DNA of 64,000 bases from Chamaecyparis obtusa (taxonomy: Eukaryota > Streptophyta > Pinopsida > Cupressales > Cupressaceae), in NCBI GenBank assembly GCA_027943335.1, contig BSBK01003559.1, positions 372,001 to 436,000 on the forward strand, read 5' to 3'. Positions 10,180 through 21,480 of this stretch are shown piece after piece. Under the pieces are notes generated by a model. It was not told the origin of the DNA and did not search any database. It was given only the letters and a program-made list of their open reading frames with translations. A program made the position numbers and the translations under genes. The stretch's first letter is position 1; every line of letters begins with the position of its first letter.

Positions 10180-11460
10180 ATGGAGGAATATAGGCCCTTT
10201 TGTTTTGATGGTATTGAAGGTGCCTCTAATAAGTTATTTACTAAGGATGGGTATGAGGACAATAATGAAGATCAGACACAAGAAACTAGTGTCTTTGTTG
10301 ATCCCACCATGAGTGATAATGACTATGAAAATCTTCTCGTCAAGATAGCTACTCTTAAGAAGAGGGTTGCAGAAAGAAATGCTGAGATCTGGCAGTTAGA
10401 GGAGGACAAGAGATTGCTAAGACTGGTGGTTCCTTATGATGATCATGAGGAGGCCAGTGTCTCTGATGTTGAGTCTCATTATGCGGAAAGTATTGACTAT
10501 GAAGCTAACATTGAGGTCAATGCATATGAGAGTGTTGAAGATGAATCTGAATTTGATAATATTTCCAGTTTGTCTGCAGATTTTTCTTCTGTTCAATATC
10601 AGAAGGTAGCTTTGTTGTCCCGGTTTGATGATGTTTTGTGTGAAGGGCAGAGTATTGAGTATGATGCAAATGATGATTCCTGCATAGATTGTTTCACACA
10701 ATATGATCTAAGGCCAGAGATGTCTGTCCTTGTTCTTGACAAGGATGATATTTGCAGCATTAGGGGTGAAGCTAAGGAAGATGAAGACAAAGCCCAAAGT
10801 CCATTGAGCAGTGAAAGGATTTCAGCACTCTTGGCTGAAGAATTTTAGAGGTATGCCCCTACTTTGGATTTTGATTTGTAGCTCCCCTATGATGTATCCT
10901 TTGACACTAATAACGAGGCCAGTGTTCAAAGTGATAGTGATGGTCCATTTTCACCAGTTTTCCCCTCATGTAATGACACTGCAAAAGGAGAGGTAGAAGG
11001 ACATGAAAGTGTGTTGTCTTATCATCAAGATTACAGTGATGAACAAGTTTCTTGTTCATATCTTTTTCCTTCTTTTGCCAAGTATGATATTGATTGTGAC
11101 AGTGTTGAAGACTTTGCTTTTAGCAGTTGGGACAGAACTTCTTTTGATGGAAATAGTGATGAAGATCAGTTGTTCCCCTGTCACAAAAATTTTAAAGAGG
11201 ACCTTCACTTGGTTCATGATCTAGTTTATGGAGATATCATGGAGGAACCAAATTGCTCAGTGGCTGAAGCAATGTGTGAAGGTAAATCTGAGGATACAAG
11301 TCCTTCTCAGCCAAGTAATTGTAATGTAATGCATGGTAATCAATATGCTGCATTTTTCGATGCATTACTAGATCAAATTTTTGTTTCTAGTCATCAAGGA
11401 GAAGTAGATGATGTTTCCTACTTCTTGGAATTTGAATATGAATATGGTGGTTGTGACTAG
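10180..11460 (+). pseudogene. Acidic protein of unknown function in the pol-less element
   Basis: A single frame of about 426 codons runs from ATG at 10180 to TAG at 11458. It is broken only by two in-frame TAG codons at 10846 and 10879, both plausible CAG (Gln) changes. The protein is strongly acidic (many D, E and S). A short coiled-coil segment near residues 50-75 reads LVKIATLKKRVAERNAEIWQ. No zinc knuckle, gag fold, protease or other known motif is seen. It takes the place of gag-pol in the element. It could be a captured or highly diverged structural protein; I do not assign a function. Confidence 0.6.
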
Positions 11461-11814
11461 AAAGACATGGGCAGTTATCATTATAGTTTCATTTTTCAGC
11501 CCATGAAAATTCACATATGTTGGTAGCAAGATGGTCAAGATAATTTCAAGTGTTTGGCCACATATGTAGATGAAAATCAGACCTTTGATTCAGGGGGGTC
11601 ATTGATTTCATTTTGGTGGCCTGGGGCCATCAAGTAAAGTTGTAAATCTTGTAAATTTCTGTAAATACTTTCCCTTTCCTGTTGTGTGTTTTTCCTTCCT
11701 GTTCCCTACATTTTTTGAAGTTCCTTGTTTTGTCCAGTGGGTGGTCTGCTTCTTCCCAGAGATCTGAGGTCCTCATTGTATCTGCAGGAGATACATGTCC
11801 CCAACTAGAGCCAC
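11461..11814 (+). other. 3' internal noncoding part of the pol-less element
   Basis: No gene is seen. A G-run (CAGGGGGG near 11591) is the only purine tract, and it lies over 200 bp before the LTR, so the true polypurine tract is unclear. Confidence 0.5.
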
Positions 11815-14437
11815 TGTTAGGCCATTTTTCTGTCATAGCAAAAATCCTTTGAAAATGACCTCTTCCATGCAAATTTTGAAGTTATCCCACCCTGCTGCAA
11901 CACAGTTTTAATGTGCGAAGAAGATCCATAGTATTTCATGGTGTGCGCTCTTGGCTCCATGTTCTATAATGTGTCACCTAGCTCCAGCTCTAATCGTGTC
12001 TCTTGAATCACAAAACCTAGGGAGATATTCAAGTTTTAAGGTCTGCAGGAAATAATTTCAGAATATGCCTCAGTGTCGAAAACCCACAATATTTTTGAAA
12101 ACCCATGATGTTTTCGGTCTCCCTGCTACCTTTTGGTCTGCATGAAAACACTGGATGTTTTTTATCTTTTGCCGAAAACCCTATGTGTATTCGATCTTTC
12201 ACCGAAAACCATGTGTGTTTTCGACCTCACGCTTCTTCCCTTTTGTCGGCACTCCTTCTCCGTCGATCTTATTGTGCAAGTCTGACTAGATGGTGGGCCC
12301 GGGTCTTCAAGGGCTTTAAAATGATTGGTTGTCACATGATCGCATGTCAGAAACTTCTGACATAAAATTGGTTACTTCTTGTGCTGGGCCCGTTGGCGGG
12401 GAGGGCATTGGTCCCGTTGGTGGTTATGTGGCATCCTATGGTTGGCTGTCGCATGGTTGCATGTCAGAGTTTTCTGACATGCGATCATGCGACTGGTTGA
12501 CACCTATTCTTGGGCCCGTTGGTGATGGAAGTGTTGTGGTCCCGCTGTCAGACGAGGAGGATAGCATGGCAGATCCAGTGGTTGGCGCATGATCTCATGG
12601 GAGGTTTCAAACCCATGTGATCATGCACCTTCCGTTCGATTTCAAAGGCTTATTTGCAAGTGGGTCCTGTGGTAGAGATGACTTGGTGGTTGCAATGAGT
12701 GGTGGTGTGACATATGGCGTTAGGGGGGCCCAAGTCTAAGGTGTAGTGGTTGTTGGTAGGGCTGAGGTGTGGTAAGTAATGGTTTGTCTCATGATCTCAT
12801 AGCCTTTTTCAAGGCTATGTGATCATGCGACTAACCGCCAGGCTTAGCGGCGGCGGTTATGCGAAGTTGTGAGGTGGTAAAGGGTTGTAGGTGCGGCATG
12901 TCGCATGTTCGCATAGCCCTTCTCCAGGCTATGCGATCATGCGACAACTATTGAGATATCATCATTGCGGAGTTCTAAGGTGGGTCCATGGTGCCAATGG
13001 TGCTGACGTGCTAGATTCTAATTGGTTGTTGACTAGCTAGCCATTGGTGCCCAAATTCAAATATGATTGCAGGGTTTCTTGTCGGTGTTTTCACAGTGAG
13101 TTGTTTGCAACAAGTGTGGTAGCTCAAAATTGATTTTTGTGGGATGGTGGTAGTTGTGAAGTTGATGGTGAAGGTCTATGTGGCTGCGCAAATCAAATTT
13201 TCTTTCCTGGGGTCTCGCGTTGGTTTAAATGCACTGATTTGTTTTTCCCTACAGGTGGCAAAGGTTTTGATTGATGCCAGAGATCTCCATGTTTTGTACA
13301 TGCGAAGTCTTCAAGCTTGCTTTGGCATCAATGTTTGTTCTTCCTGCAACAAGAAATCACTTCTATTTGCATTGCAGTTAGCCTGTGGTTATGAAACCAA
13401 TGCATTGTACATCAGATTTGATCTGATTTTCTTGGGTTTCTAGGCTTCCCTATAATCTTTCATTTCTTGTTGTACTAGGTGGTTGCAGACTTAATTTTTG
13501 TTATGAATGATCTGTAGCTTGTTGCATCCTTGTTCCTATAAAAGGATTTTCATGATCATTAGGGGGGGTTCAAATTTTGATCAGTTCCAAGGGTTCTGAT
13601 TTCAATTAGTTCCAGTGGGAAGCAGTAAAACTCTGTCACATTGTAGGAGGCTGAATAGAACTTCTTTGTATCTTTTGTAGGTTATTGAAGTGGTAGTCTC
13701 ATTTCTGGTATAGACATGTACATGATTCATCATACTTAATATAATTGTTTCAAGCTTTCAAGTCTCTCCTTCGTGTCAGTTTTATGAGTTTTGGATTTTC
13801 TTGTCCATTGCATAGGGTTACCTTTGCATATGTTCTAGTCTTTAGTTCTTGATCTAGGATCAAGTGAAAAATACTTTGGATAGGGCATAGATTTATTAGA
13901 CTTGTCTACAGAAGGATCTTATAAGTAGTGGATGGGCTGGAACAGTTGTATTTATGGCTTTGAGTCTTTGACAGTAGTTGGTTCATGTTCTATATTTATT
14001 TTTGAGTGTTGCCCTATGGATAATGGCACTGGTCAAGGGCTAGTATATTTAGTTGAGTCCAATGTTTGATGGGTTTTGGCTATTTCCTGCATCTTTATAT
14101 TTCAATACCATTTTCAAGTTTTAATTTGTTGTTTGGTTGATAGTAATACCCTGCATAGTGGAGTTGATTCAATGAATACCTGGTTAGTATTTAGTAATCC
14201 TTTACTATAATCTGCTATATGAATCCAAAAGTATAAGGTGTGTCGTGAGCTGAGTCTTATCTAGATTAGGTGTACCCACCTTGGTTTTACAGAACCAGAA
14301 GTGCAGAGGGCAGTCTTGTCCCTATAGTTGGTCCAGTTGCCTTGTAGAGCTCCCATACTTGGAACTAACCACTCCTAACATTAGTCTCAAGCCATATTGG
14401 CAGCCCTAAGTGGCGTAAGTGTTTTTGAACACCAACA
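11815..14437 (+). repeat. 3' LTR (2623 bp) of the pol-less element
   Basis: It starts TGTTAGGCCATTT, ends GAACACCAACA and is followed by the ACAGG duplication. It is the near-identical partner of 7112-9750. Confidence 0.88.
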
Positions 14438-14442
14438 ACAGG
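14438..14442. repeat. Target-site duplication ACAGG (right)
   Basis: It matches 7107-7111. Confidence 0.85.
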
Positions 14443-15290
14443 TTCATGCTTCATGTTGTTGGTATGGGTTCTATATTTAAAATGTTTATGTCTTATTTGA
14501 ATAATTATATTTAATGAATGGTCTTTGCTCTAATCCTAATACTCTTGACATGGCCGACCTATTGTAATATTATTTACGCTATGGTCTTTTTGTAATAGGG
14601 TTTTGGTCAAGGAGAACTTGTAATTAGTTTTTAGGTAGACCAACCTTATTTATTCTCTAATAGAATATGTTGTATATAAATATTGATTAGGGTTAAGTAT
14701 TATTGTCTTAAGACTAAACTCAAGAGTATTATACAAATAAGTGAAGATCCTTAGGTAGAATTGTAGAAGACTAGATTTAGTTGATGTGATTACTATGATA
14801 GAGAAGTAAAAGACAAAGATCAAGTGTTGCAAAGTTTGACAAAATTGTGCATATCATTTGCACTTTTAGGAGGATTTCTCTTTATCTACTTTGGAGAAGT
14901 TGTATGTATCTTTGATAGAGAGTCTTTATACACAAGTTTATTTATGTATTTTTCTACTTTGGCTATAAGCTTTGGTTTGCAAGTTCATAGCAGTGAGCTC
15001 CTTATATTGATTTAGTAAATGTAGTAAGCCTTTTTAGAGAAATGAGATCCTTATATTATTGTAATAAATTTATACATATTTTAGTAATCTATCTTTGTGG
15101 GCAAGTAGTCATTGTGGTTTTTCCCAGTTTGGGTTTTCTACATATAAAAATCTTGGTGTTCTTGTGTTGTTGTCTTGGTTATCCATTTGCTCTTTGTTCT
15201 ATGTGATGAATTATTAAGGAAGTTGTTTAACTAAGTAAGTTTTAGTTTATGATAATTCAGCCCCCCTCTCAACATATAGTGGTGTTTAAT
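14443..15290 (+). repeat. 5' LTR remnant of the copia element
   Basis: It matches the 3' LTR from about 31543 on. The part equivalent to 30888-31540 is missing on the left and is not found beyond the 7112-14437 insertion, so it was lost earlier. TATATAAA lies at 14673-14680. The end, near GTGTTTAAT, contains the CCCCCCTCTC run common before copia primer sites. Confidence 0.7.
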
Positions 15291-15293
15291 AAT

Positions 15294-15305
15294 TGGTATA
15301 AGAGC
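15294..15305 (+). other. Primer-binding site (initiator Met tRNA type)
   Basis: TGGTATAAGAGC differs by one base from TGGTATCAGAGC, the site complementary to the 3' end of initiator methionine tRNA used by most plant copia elements. Confidence 0.75.
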
Positions 15306-15349
15306 ATGGTTCCTCTTGAAGAAGCTTAACCATTTGAGGTTGATCCAGG

Positions 15350-16140
15350 ATGGCGTAGAATTTACACTTTTAAACTATGTTGTTTGATGGGAAAATATTT
15401 CCTTATTGGAAGCATAATTGGAAAATTTGTTGAATATAATTTTGGATGTCATTCAAATTGGTTTTAATCCACCAATTGGAAGAACTCTAAACATCCAAGA
15501 ATAAAAATAAAATAAGACAAGGTGAAGGTAAGAGAAATACTTGAACTAGAAATTTGTGTAACATAGCTTCTATGAAATTAAAAGGTATAAAATGAGATAA
15601 AGACATCTAAGATAAGTTGGTTCTAGTGTATGAAGGTGAATAAAAAACAAAGAAAAAAAGATTGATGAATCTAAAGAAAAAATATGAGTTTTTAAGAAAG
15701 GAAGAAGATGAAACTATTGAAAGGTTCATATATCAAGTGACCGAAGTTGCTAATAGAATTCGAGCTATTGGAGAATATCATTTAGAAGATAGAGATATTA
15801 TCCTTAAGATCCTATTAACTATTCCAAAGGAGTTTATACCAATGGCATGTTCAATCAAAGAAAGTAATGATCTGAGTCAGTACTTAATTGATCAAATTAT
15901 TGGCTCTATGTCTGCTTTTGAGATTGCAAAAGCTGAAAGGGAAAATAAATAAATAGCTTTTAAAGTCATTGAAGAAGTAAAACTAGAGACAAGAAAGATG
16001 TTAGAAGAAACTGAAGCTTATCTTTCAAGAAGATTCAAGTGAGGCACTAGAAACTACAAAGGTAAGTTAACTCTTAAGTGCTTTGACTGTGGAAGAATAA
16101 GACATCTTTATAATAACTATAAATTTAATGAATATAATAG
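15350..16140 (+). pseudogene. copia gag, decayed
   Basis: Fragments in several frames give the order of a copia gag. An N-terminal piece like LFDGKIFPYWKHNW (about 15375) is followed by the helical core at 15662-15952, with EEDETIERFIYQVTEVANRI and a DQIIGSM...EIAKAERENK end. A damaged zinc knuckle, CFDCGRIRHLYNNY, lies near 16080; its last cysteine is tyrosine. Gag would form the virus-like particle. Confidence 0.7.
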
Positions 16141-16282
16141 TGAATTATAAGATTAAAGTACAAAAGAAAATGAAAGTGTCTTTAGGAGAAGAATGAATGG
16201 AAAATATAAGAGAGAAAATAATTTATAATTTACAAAGGCACATTTCTTTGAGGATGATACTTGTGGATATATTGAGGACTCT

Positions 16283-16645
16283 TTGTTCCTTGCTATCTCA
16301 CAAAGGAATGATGTAAAGAGGGAAATTGCACTACATGATAAAGTTGTTTTTGTTGCATGGATTATAGATTCCAAATGCTCAAATCATATGATAGGTGGTA
16401 AGAAAAGATTTATAAAGCTAGAGAAATATGATAGAGGAGAAATCAAATTTGCAGGAGAAGAAAGTGCTCAAATCAAAGGCATGGGAACTATTTCAATTGA
16501 TGGTAAGCGTAGTACTGATGATGTTTATTATGTTGAAGGATTGAAACATAATCTACTAACTTTTAGTCAAATGTGTAAGAAAGGATATGAGGTATTATTC
16601 AAAAATGATGGATGTGTGATTAAAAGAAAGAAGACTAAAAACTAA
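16283..16645 (+). pseudogene. copia protease remnant
   Basis: A 120-codon frame contains WIIDSKCSNHM, equal to the usual WIIDSGCSNHM of copia aspartic proteases with the active-site glycine changed to lysine. GIS/GMG-type turns, VYYVEGLKHNLLTFSQMCKK and a C-terminal KKTKN follow. The protease would cut the gag-pol polyprotein; the DSG change makes activity unlikely. Confidence 0.75.
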
Positions 16646-16729
16646 TTACAAAAGGCTTTAGGACTGTTGGTGACATCTATTATATTGAAGAAAAAGTGAT
16701 AATTTGTGTTAGCTAACTCAATGTAATGA

Positions 16730-17600
16730 AATTTGGCTATGAAACAAAAGATTAGGACATGTGAATTTTGATAACATAATCAAGATTAGCAAAACTGAAG
16801 CAATTAGAGATTTACCAAAAAATATTAAACCTGCTGATATTGTTTGTAGAGAATGTCAAATTGGAAAGAAGACAAGAAGGTCCTTCAAAATTAAATGTTT
16901 TTCTTTTAACAAACCCCTAGATTTGATCCATACTGATCTCTATGGACCAACAAGAAAAAAAAGGTCTCAATGGGGAAAGGCAATTTATGTTATTCATTGA
17001 TGATTACTCTAGGATGACTTGGGTTACATTTATTAGAAAATTTTGAACCATTTAGAAGGTTCCAAATCTTTAAATTGATGGTAGAAAATTGAATTGGTTA
17101 TAAGATTAAATGCTTGAGATCTATAGAGGTGGAGAATTCACATCAAAGTAATTTTATGATTTTTTTGATATGAATGAAACAAAGAGGTAATTTTCTACTC
17201 TGAGAACTCCCTAGTAGAATGGGATAATTGAAAGGAAGAACATAACTATTGTTGAAATGGATAGGAAAATCTTACAAGATGCAAATTTGACTAATGTATA
17301 TTAGAAGGATCCAGTGCATATTGTTGTTTATCTTCTTAACAAAGTGCAAATAAGACAAAATCATACAAAAATACCCTATGAACTTTCGTATGGAAGACCA
17401 CCTACTGTAAGATACTTCAAGATCTTTGGAAGCAAGTGTTACATTAGGAGAGCTAAAGATGGATTGGTAAAATTTAATACAAGAAAAGATGAATGAATTT
17501 TCTTAGGTTGTGTGAAAAATAGAAAAGCCTACATATGCTTCAATTAGAGGTTGAACAAGATTGTTGAGAGTGCAGATGTAAATGTATGTGAGGATTGGAT
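16730..17600 (+). pseudogene. copia integrase, decayed
   Basis: The pre-integrase zinc-binding part reads KRLGHVNFDNI...CRECQIGKK (16753-16870). The core follows with LDLIHTDLYGPTRKK (first Asp), IDDYSRMTWV near 17000 (second Asp) and NGIIERKN near 17220 (Glu), so the D,D-35-E positions can be traced over frame changes. A C-terminal segment has YLLNKVQIRQNHTKIPYELS and GSKCYIRR. Integrase would insert the DNA copy into the chromosome. Confidence 0.8.
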
Positions 17601-17889
17601 TCATATTACTCTTTTTGTTGATAGTTATGTTGAGTTAACTCCTTATATTTCAAAATAGAAGGAGGTTTCAGATAAAGACAAATAAGAAAAACCTACTGAA
17701 GAAGAAGAATCAAAAGTTATTATAAAGATACTTGCTAAGTATATTCAAAGGAATCATTCAGAAGATCAAATAATATGTGATAAGGATAAAGGTGTTCAAA
17801 TGAGGAGAAATATTATTGGATCATAAGAATAGGTGAACTAATGCTTTTTATAAATAATTGAACCCCAAAAATATGGAGAGGCAAGCAAG

Positions 17890-18505
17890 GAAAAAAGATG
17901 GATTATCAAAATAGAAGAGGAACTGAGTCAAATACGGAAAAGAATGATACTCAGGAACTTCTACCTAGATTGGTAGACAAAAATGTGATAGGAACCAAAT
18001 GGGTTTTCAGGAATAAGTTGAATGAACAAGGACAAGTTACAAGAAACAAGAGTATATTGGAATGTAAAGGTTGTTCACAAGTTGAAGGGATTGATTTTGA
18101 ATAAAAAATTTCTCCAATGGTCAGGATGGAAGCTATAAGAATGTTTCTTGCTTATGTTGCCTATAATAATTTCAAGGTGTATCAAATAGATCTGAAGTCA
18201 ACATTTTTCAATGGAGAACTTGAGGAAGAAGTGTATATAGAGAAACCATAAGTCTTTAAGTTCTCTAAAAAACTTGACAAGGTATGTAGATTGAAGAAAG
18301 AACTTTATGGGATAAACTAGGCATCCAGGGCCTGGTAAGATTGGATAAATATCTAATATACCAAAAATTCAAGAAAGGGACAATTGATAGTAATCTCTAT
18401 TTTAAAATAGAACATGACAAAATGTTTATTGTATAAGTATATGTCAATGACATCATATTTAGTGGAGAAGAGGAAATGTGCAATGAATTTGTTGTAGAAA
18501 TGCAA
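17890..18505 (+). pseudogene. copia reverse transcriptase, first part
   Basis: GTKWVFRNKLNEQGQVTRNK, CSQVEGIDFE, VYQIDLKSTFFNGELEEEVY and, at about 18435, YVNDIIFSG are recognisable RT blocks. The catalytic YVDD is YVND. The frame has many stops. At 18505 the gene is cut by the LINE and resumes at 20911 with KEFEM repeated in the target duplication. Confidence 0.82.
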
Positions 18506-18522
18506 AAAGAATTTGAAATGTT
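18505..18522. repeat. 18-bp target-site duplication (left) of the LINE
   Basis: AAAAGAATTTGAAATGTT matches 20911-20928 exactly. The length fits target-primed LINE insertion. Confidence 0.9.
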
Positions 18523-18986
18523 TTTTATTAAGGCAAAAATAGGTTTTGAAGGGACCTGAAACCCTTTACAACATGATTATAAGATAGAGCATTAAATCAT
18601 AGAACTAGACAAGACCAAGAGTCTACAATACATAAAGATGGCATAAAGAATAGAGAGAACATCCACATAGAGCTAGCACAAAATAAGAAACTAGAAAAAC
18701 ACCAGCTAAGAGACACAACAGAACCAGAAATAGGAACAAAACTAGGCCAAATTCTTCAACAAATTCACTCCCTCAACCTCCAACTAGTTCATATGATCAG
18801 AAGCCTTCTTTAGCTCAATAATGTCCTGAGGAAGATTCAACATTTTCTTCTTGGTATTAGCACTAGTACATTTGTTGGGGCTGAAAGAAGCATCCTAACT
18901 AGTCTCTTTCTCTAGATCCAACTCCACTATGGCTTTATCCTTGTGCATTTGCTCTAGCTTCACCACCATAATCTTCATGTTCTCAA

Positions 18987-20250
18987 TTAAGGACTTAAGC
19001 ATCTCATGACTTTGTTCCACAATTTTATGCAATGTGGTTTCCAATTTGTGCATTTTACCTTCCAAACCCCCACCTTAGAATCATAATCTTTCTTTAATTT
19101 TTCCATGTTCTGAATAGTTTTAGAAAGATAATTTGTAAGAGGATTCTTCTCATCCTCCATCCATATCTCCTTGGCAATAGCATTAAGATTGGTATCATTA
19201 ACAATCCTAGTGGAGTGAATCTCCTCCATCTTGCTAGAAATAGCCCTCTAATTCATATTGAGACTTTTTATTTCATGGAATATCCACCTAATCAAGTGAA
19301 AGAAGTCCACTAAGCCCTATCTGGAAGTCTTTAAAACCCCAATAATCATCTCCTTATTGGGCCAAAAATCAGACTCACTGAGATCATCAGAAGTATGAGC
19401 AATATCCTCCTCCTCCCTAGAAGGATGAGGAGAGTCTTAAAAAATAGAGGGGGAAACGGTCTCATCATAAATTCTAACCCTATCAACCTCCTTATTTATG
19501 CCAAAATCCTTGCTTCTAGAGGTCGGAGAAAGATCCTAAGCCTTTCTCTTACCTTTACCTTTAAACGAGATAGTGGACTTTCCAACCATCTTAGGCTTTT
19601 TTAGAGGAGGGGTCTCCTTAACATCTTCCTCTGCATCCGTGTACCAATCTTCATCTCTAGAATATTCATTACCCTCCCTTTCAACTTCAGAATAAAAAAT
19701 AATAAAGGTTTGGGGATCTATAGTTGTAGCTTTAAAATGCTCAAATATAAGCAATGTAAGGCCCTCATGGAGAATCTAGTTTTTCCTAGGGCTATCTTTG
19801 TGATCCAGGATACTAGAATTTAAAGAGGACAAAAAATAGAAGGAAAAAGAGACATTCACACCATACCTAAAGTGGTTTAAGTAGCACAAAGTGGTAGCCA
19901 TACACCCTAGTGGAACAACCATCCAAAGAAAAGTACTACATAATCTCTCTAAGAGCCTTCCTCCCGACCAATTTTATCTTCTTGGGTGCATAGCAACTCT
20001 TATTAACCTTAACCAACATTTTCTTCTCCTAGACATTCTTAGGAAGTTTTTTAATCTCCGCCTTCAAGATCTTCCTATCCCTATAGATCTTGATACCTTC
20101 CAAAGAAAAGGTCTTTATCTCTGCAATCAAACTCTCATCCACCCTAATCATCCTCCCACAGAGGTTGATTGTGTCCTCCTTCCACTCCTTCATAAAGAGA
20201 TTCATAACATTATGACCATGCCCATGCAATATTTCCATATACTCTATAAC
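18987..20250 (-). pseudogene. Unknown ORF remnants downstream of the LINE RNase H
   Basis: Three minus-strand pieces are open: 20238-20029 (HGHGHNVMNLFMKEWKED, GRMIRVDESLIAEIKTFSLE, GIKIYRDRKILKAEIKKL), 19754-19536 (acidic, then Lys-rich: KPKMVGKSTISFKGKGKRKA) and 19229-18987 (helical, NYLSKTIQNMEKLKKDYDSK). The first piece resembles, in its W...I...LI.E....G pattern, a domain in the large ORF at 24361. This may be a retroelement accessory protein. Function not known. Confidence 0.45.
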
Positions 20251-20489
20251 ATCCCCTTTCTACAAAATGTGTGATATAGTGGAGTTAGCCTTCCAACCAT
20301 TGCATATCCAGCTATGCCCTTATCCTATCTTCACTCATTCCTTCTTCAATAATATTATGCAAGATAAAGTGCAAAGTAGCCACAAAACAATGCCAACTAA
20401 CCCAAATAAGGCTCCAAAGCACCTATAAAGCATGAGAGTCATTGCTAACATCAAGTGTCACCCAATCAATCAAACACTTGCATTAAGTA

Positions 20490-20905
20490 AACTTTATAAT
20501 CTTTTCAGTCCTTGTAATCATTACAAAATGAGGTAAAATTGCACTCATTTCTATGAGGCTTATCATGAATTAAAAGATCTTTAATGTCACTTGAAAAAAA
20601 TTCCTCATCTTTCCATATTAGCTTTGAATTGGCATTGACACCCATATTGGCAAGGCAATCAACGACAATATTAATCTCCCTAAAGGCATGGGAATATATA
20701 ACATTTTCAAATGTTTTAATTATGTCTAAATAAGAATTGATTAAACCCTCAATAGACCATGAAGCTTTAAACTATCCTTTGAGGCACCTAATAATGTTGT
20801 TAGAGACCCCTTCTAACCACACCTTTTGTACAATTGAGCTTACTGGAAAGGTCTAGAGCTTGATAAGCCCCCATGGCTTCGACAAGGTGGTTTGTTTGAA
20901 ATCTC
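20490..20905 (-). pseudogene. LINE RNase H domain (RVT_3 type) remnant
   Basis: On the minus strand, over frame changes, it reads EAMGAYQALDLS..., then CLKG.FKASWSIEGLINSYL, then FENVIYSHAFREINIVVDCLANMGV. The HxxRExNxxxDxLANxG end is the signature of the RNase H domain at the C-terminus of plant L1-type ORF2. Confidence 0.72.
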
Positions 20906-20910
20906 ATGGG

Positions 20911-20928
20911 AAAAGAATTTGAAATGTT
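20911..20928. repeat. 18-bp target-site duplication (right) of the LINE
   Basis: It matches 18505-18522. Confidence 0.9.
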
Positions 20929-21480
20929 AATTACTGGTGAGTTGACATTTTTTCATAGGTTACAGGTTAGTTAGATTGTTGATGGAATATTTATTTCTCA
21001 AAGTAAATATGTAAAGGAAATGTTAAATTTTTTTGGTATGGATGATTGTAAACCTATTGCAACTCATATGACTATTGGTTGCAAGCTAAGCAAGGATGAT
21101 AAGTCTCTAGAGATAGATCAAGAAAAATATAGCTCAATGATTGGTAGATTATTGTATCTAATTGCTTCTAGACTGCATATCATGTAGACTATGTGCTTGG
21201 CTCCCAGATTTTAGGCTAAACCAAAAGCTAGTCATGAATAAGCTATGAAAAGGATCTTCATATACTTAAAAGGAATACAAGATTATGGATTATGGTACAA
21301 AAGAAAAGGATACTCTAGTTTACAAACATTTACTAATGTTGATTGGGTAGGAATTATTGATGACATGAAAAGTACTAGTGGTGGTGCATTCTTTTTAGGT
21401 GATATATTGGTCTCGTGGTTTAGTAAGAAATAATATTCAGTATCCTTATCTACTATAGAAGTAGAATATATTGTTTCTCC
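20929..21480 (+). pseudogene. copia RT end and RNase H, middle part
   Basis: After the LINE the copia frame resumes with SQSKYVKEMLNFFGMDDCKP, DQEKYSSMIGRLLYLIASR and, in RNase H, GLWYKRKGYSSLQTFTNVDW, STSGGAFFLGDILVSWFSKK and STIEVEYIV. It is cut at 21480 by the pol-less LTR element and continues at 30319. Confidence 0.85.
21476..21480. repeat. Target-site duplication TCTCC (left)
   Basis: It corresponds to GCTCC at 30319-30323, one mismatch. The host codons read EYIV(A/S)P on the left and APSCCTQ on the right. Confidence 0.65.

Larger units (their letters stand above)
7112..14437 (+). mobile_element. Complete pol-less LTR retrotransposon with 2.6-kb LTRs
   Basis: Two long direct repeats (7112-9750 and 11815-14437) start TGTTAGGCC and end ACACCAACA. 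They enclose 2064 bp of internal DNA. Perfect 5-bp target duplications ACAGG flank it at 7107-7111 and 14438-14442, so the element is complete. The internal part has a possible primer site but no protease, RT, RNase H or integrase. It would depend on another element for movement (a LARD-like structure). It landed beside a truncated copia LTR that resumes at 14443. Confidence 0.88.
18523..20910 (-). mobile_element. 5'-truncated LINE inserted in copia RT
   Basis: It is flanked by a perfect 18-bp duplication. The left end is T-rich (TTTTATTAAGGCAAAAAT), the complement of a short A-rich tail, so the element reads on the minus strand. It contains a LINE-type RNase H at its 5' part and, downstream of it, further coding-like sequence of unknown function. 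Confidence 0.8.

Noticed and set aside
16283..16645. Active copia protease
   Set aside because: The DSG active site reads DSK, and the surrounding pol has many stops and a changed YVDD (YVND).
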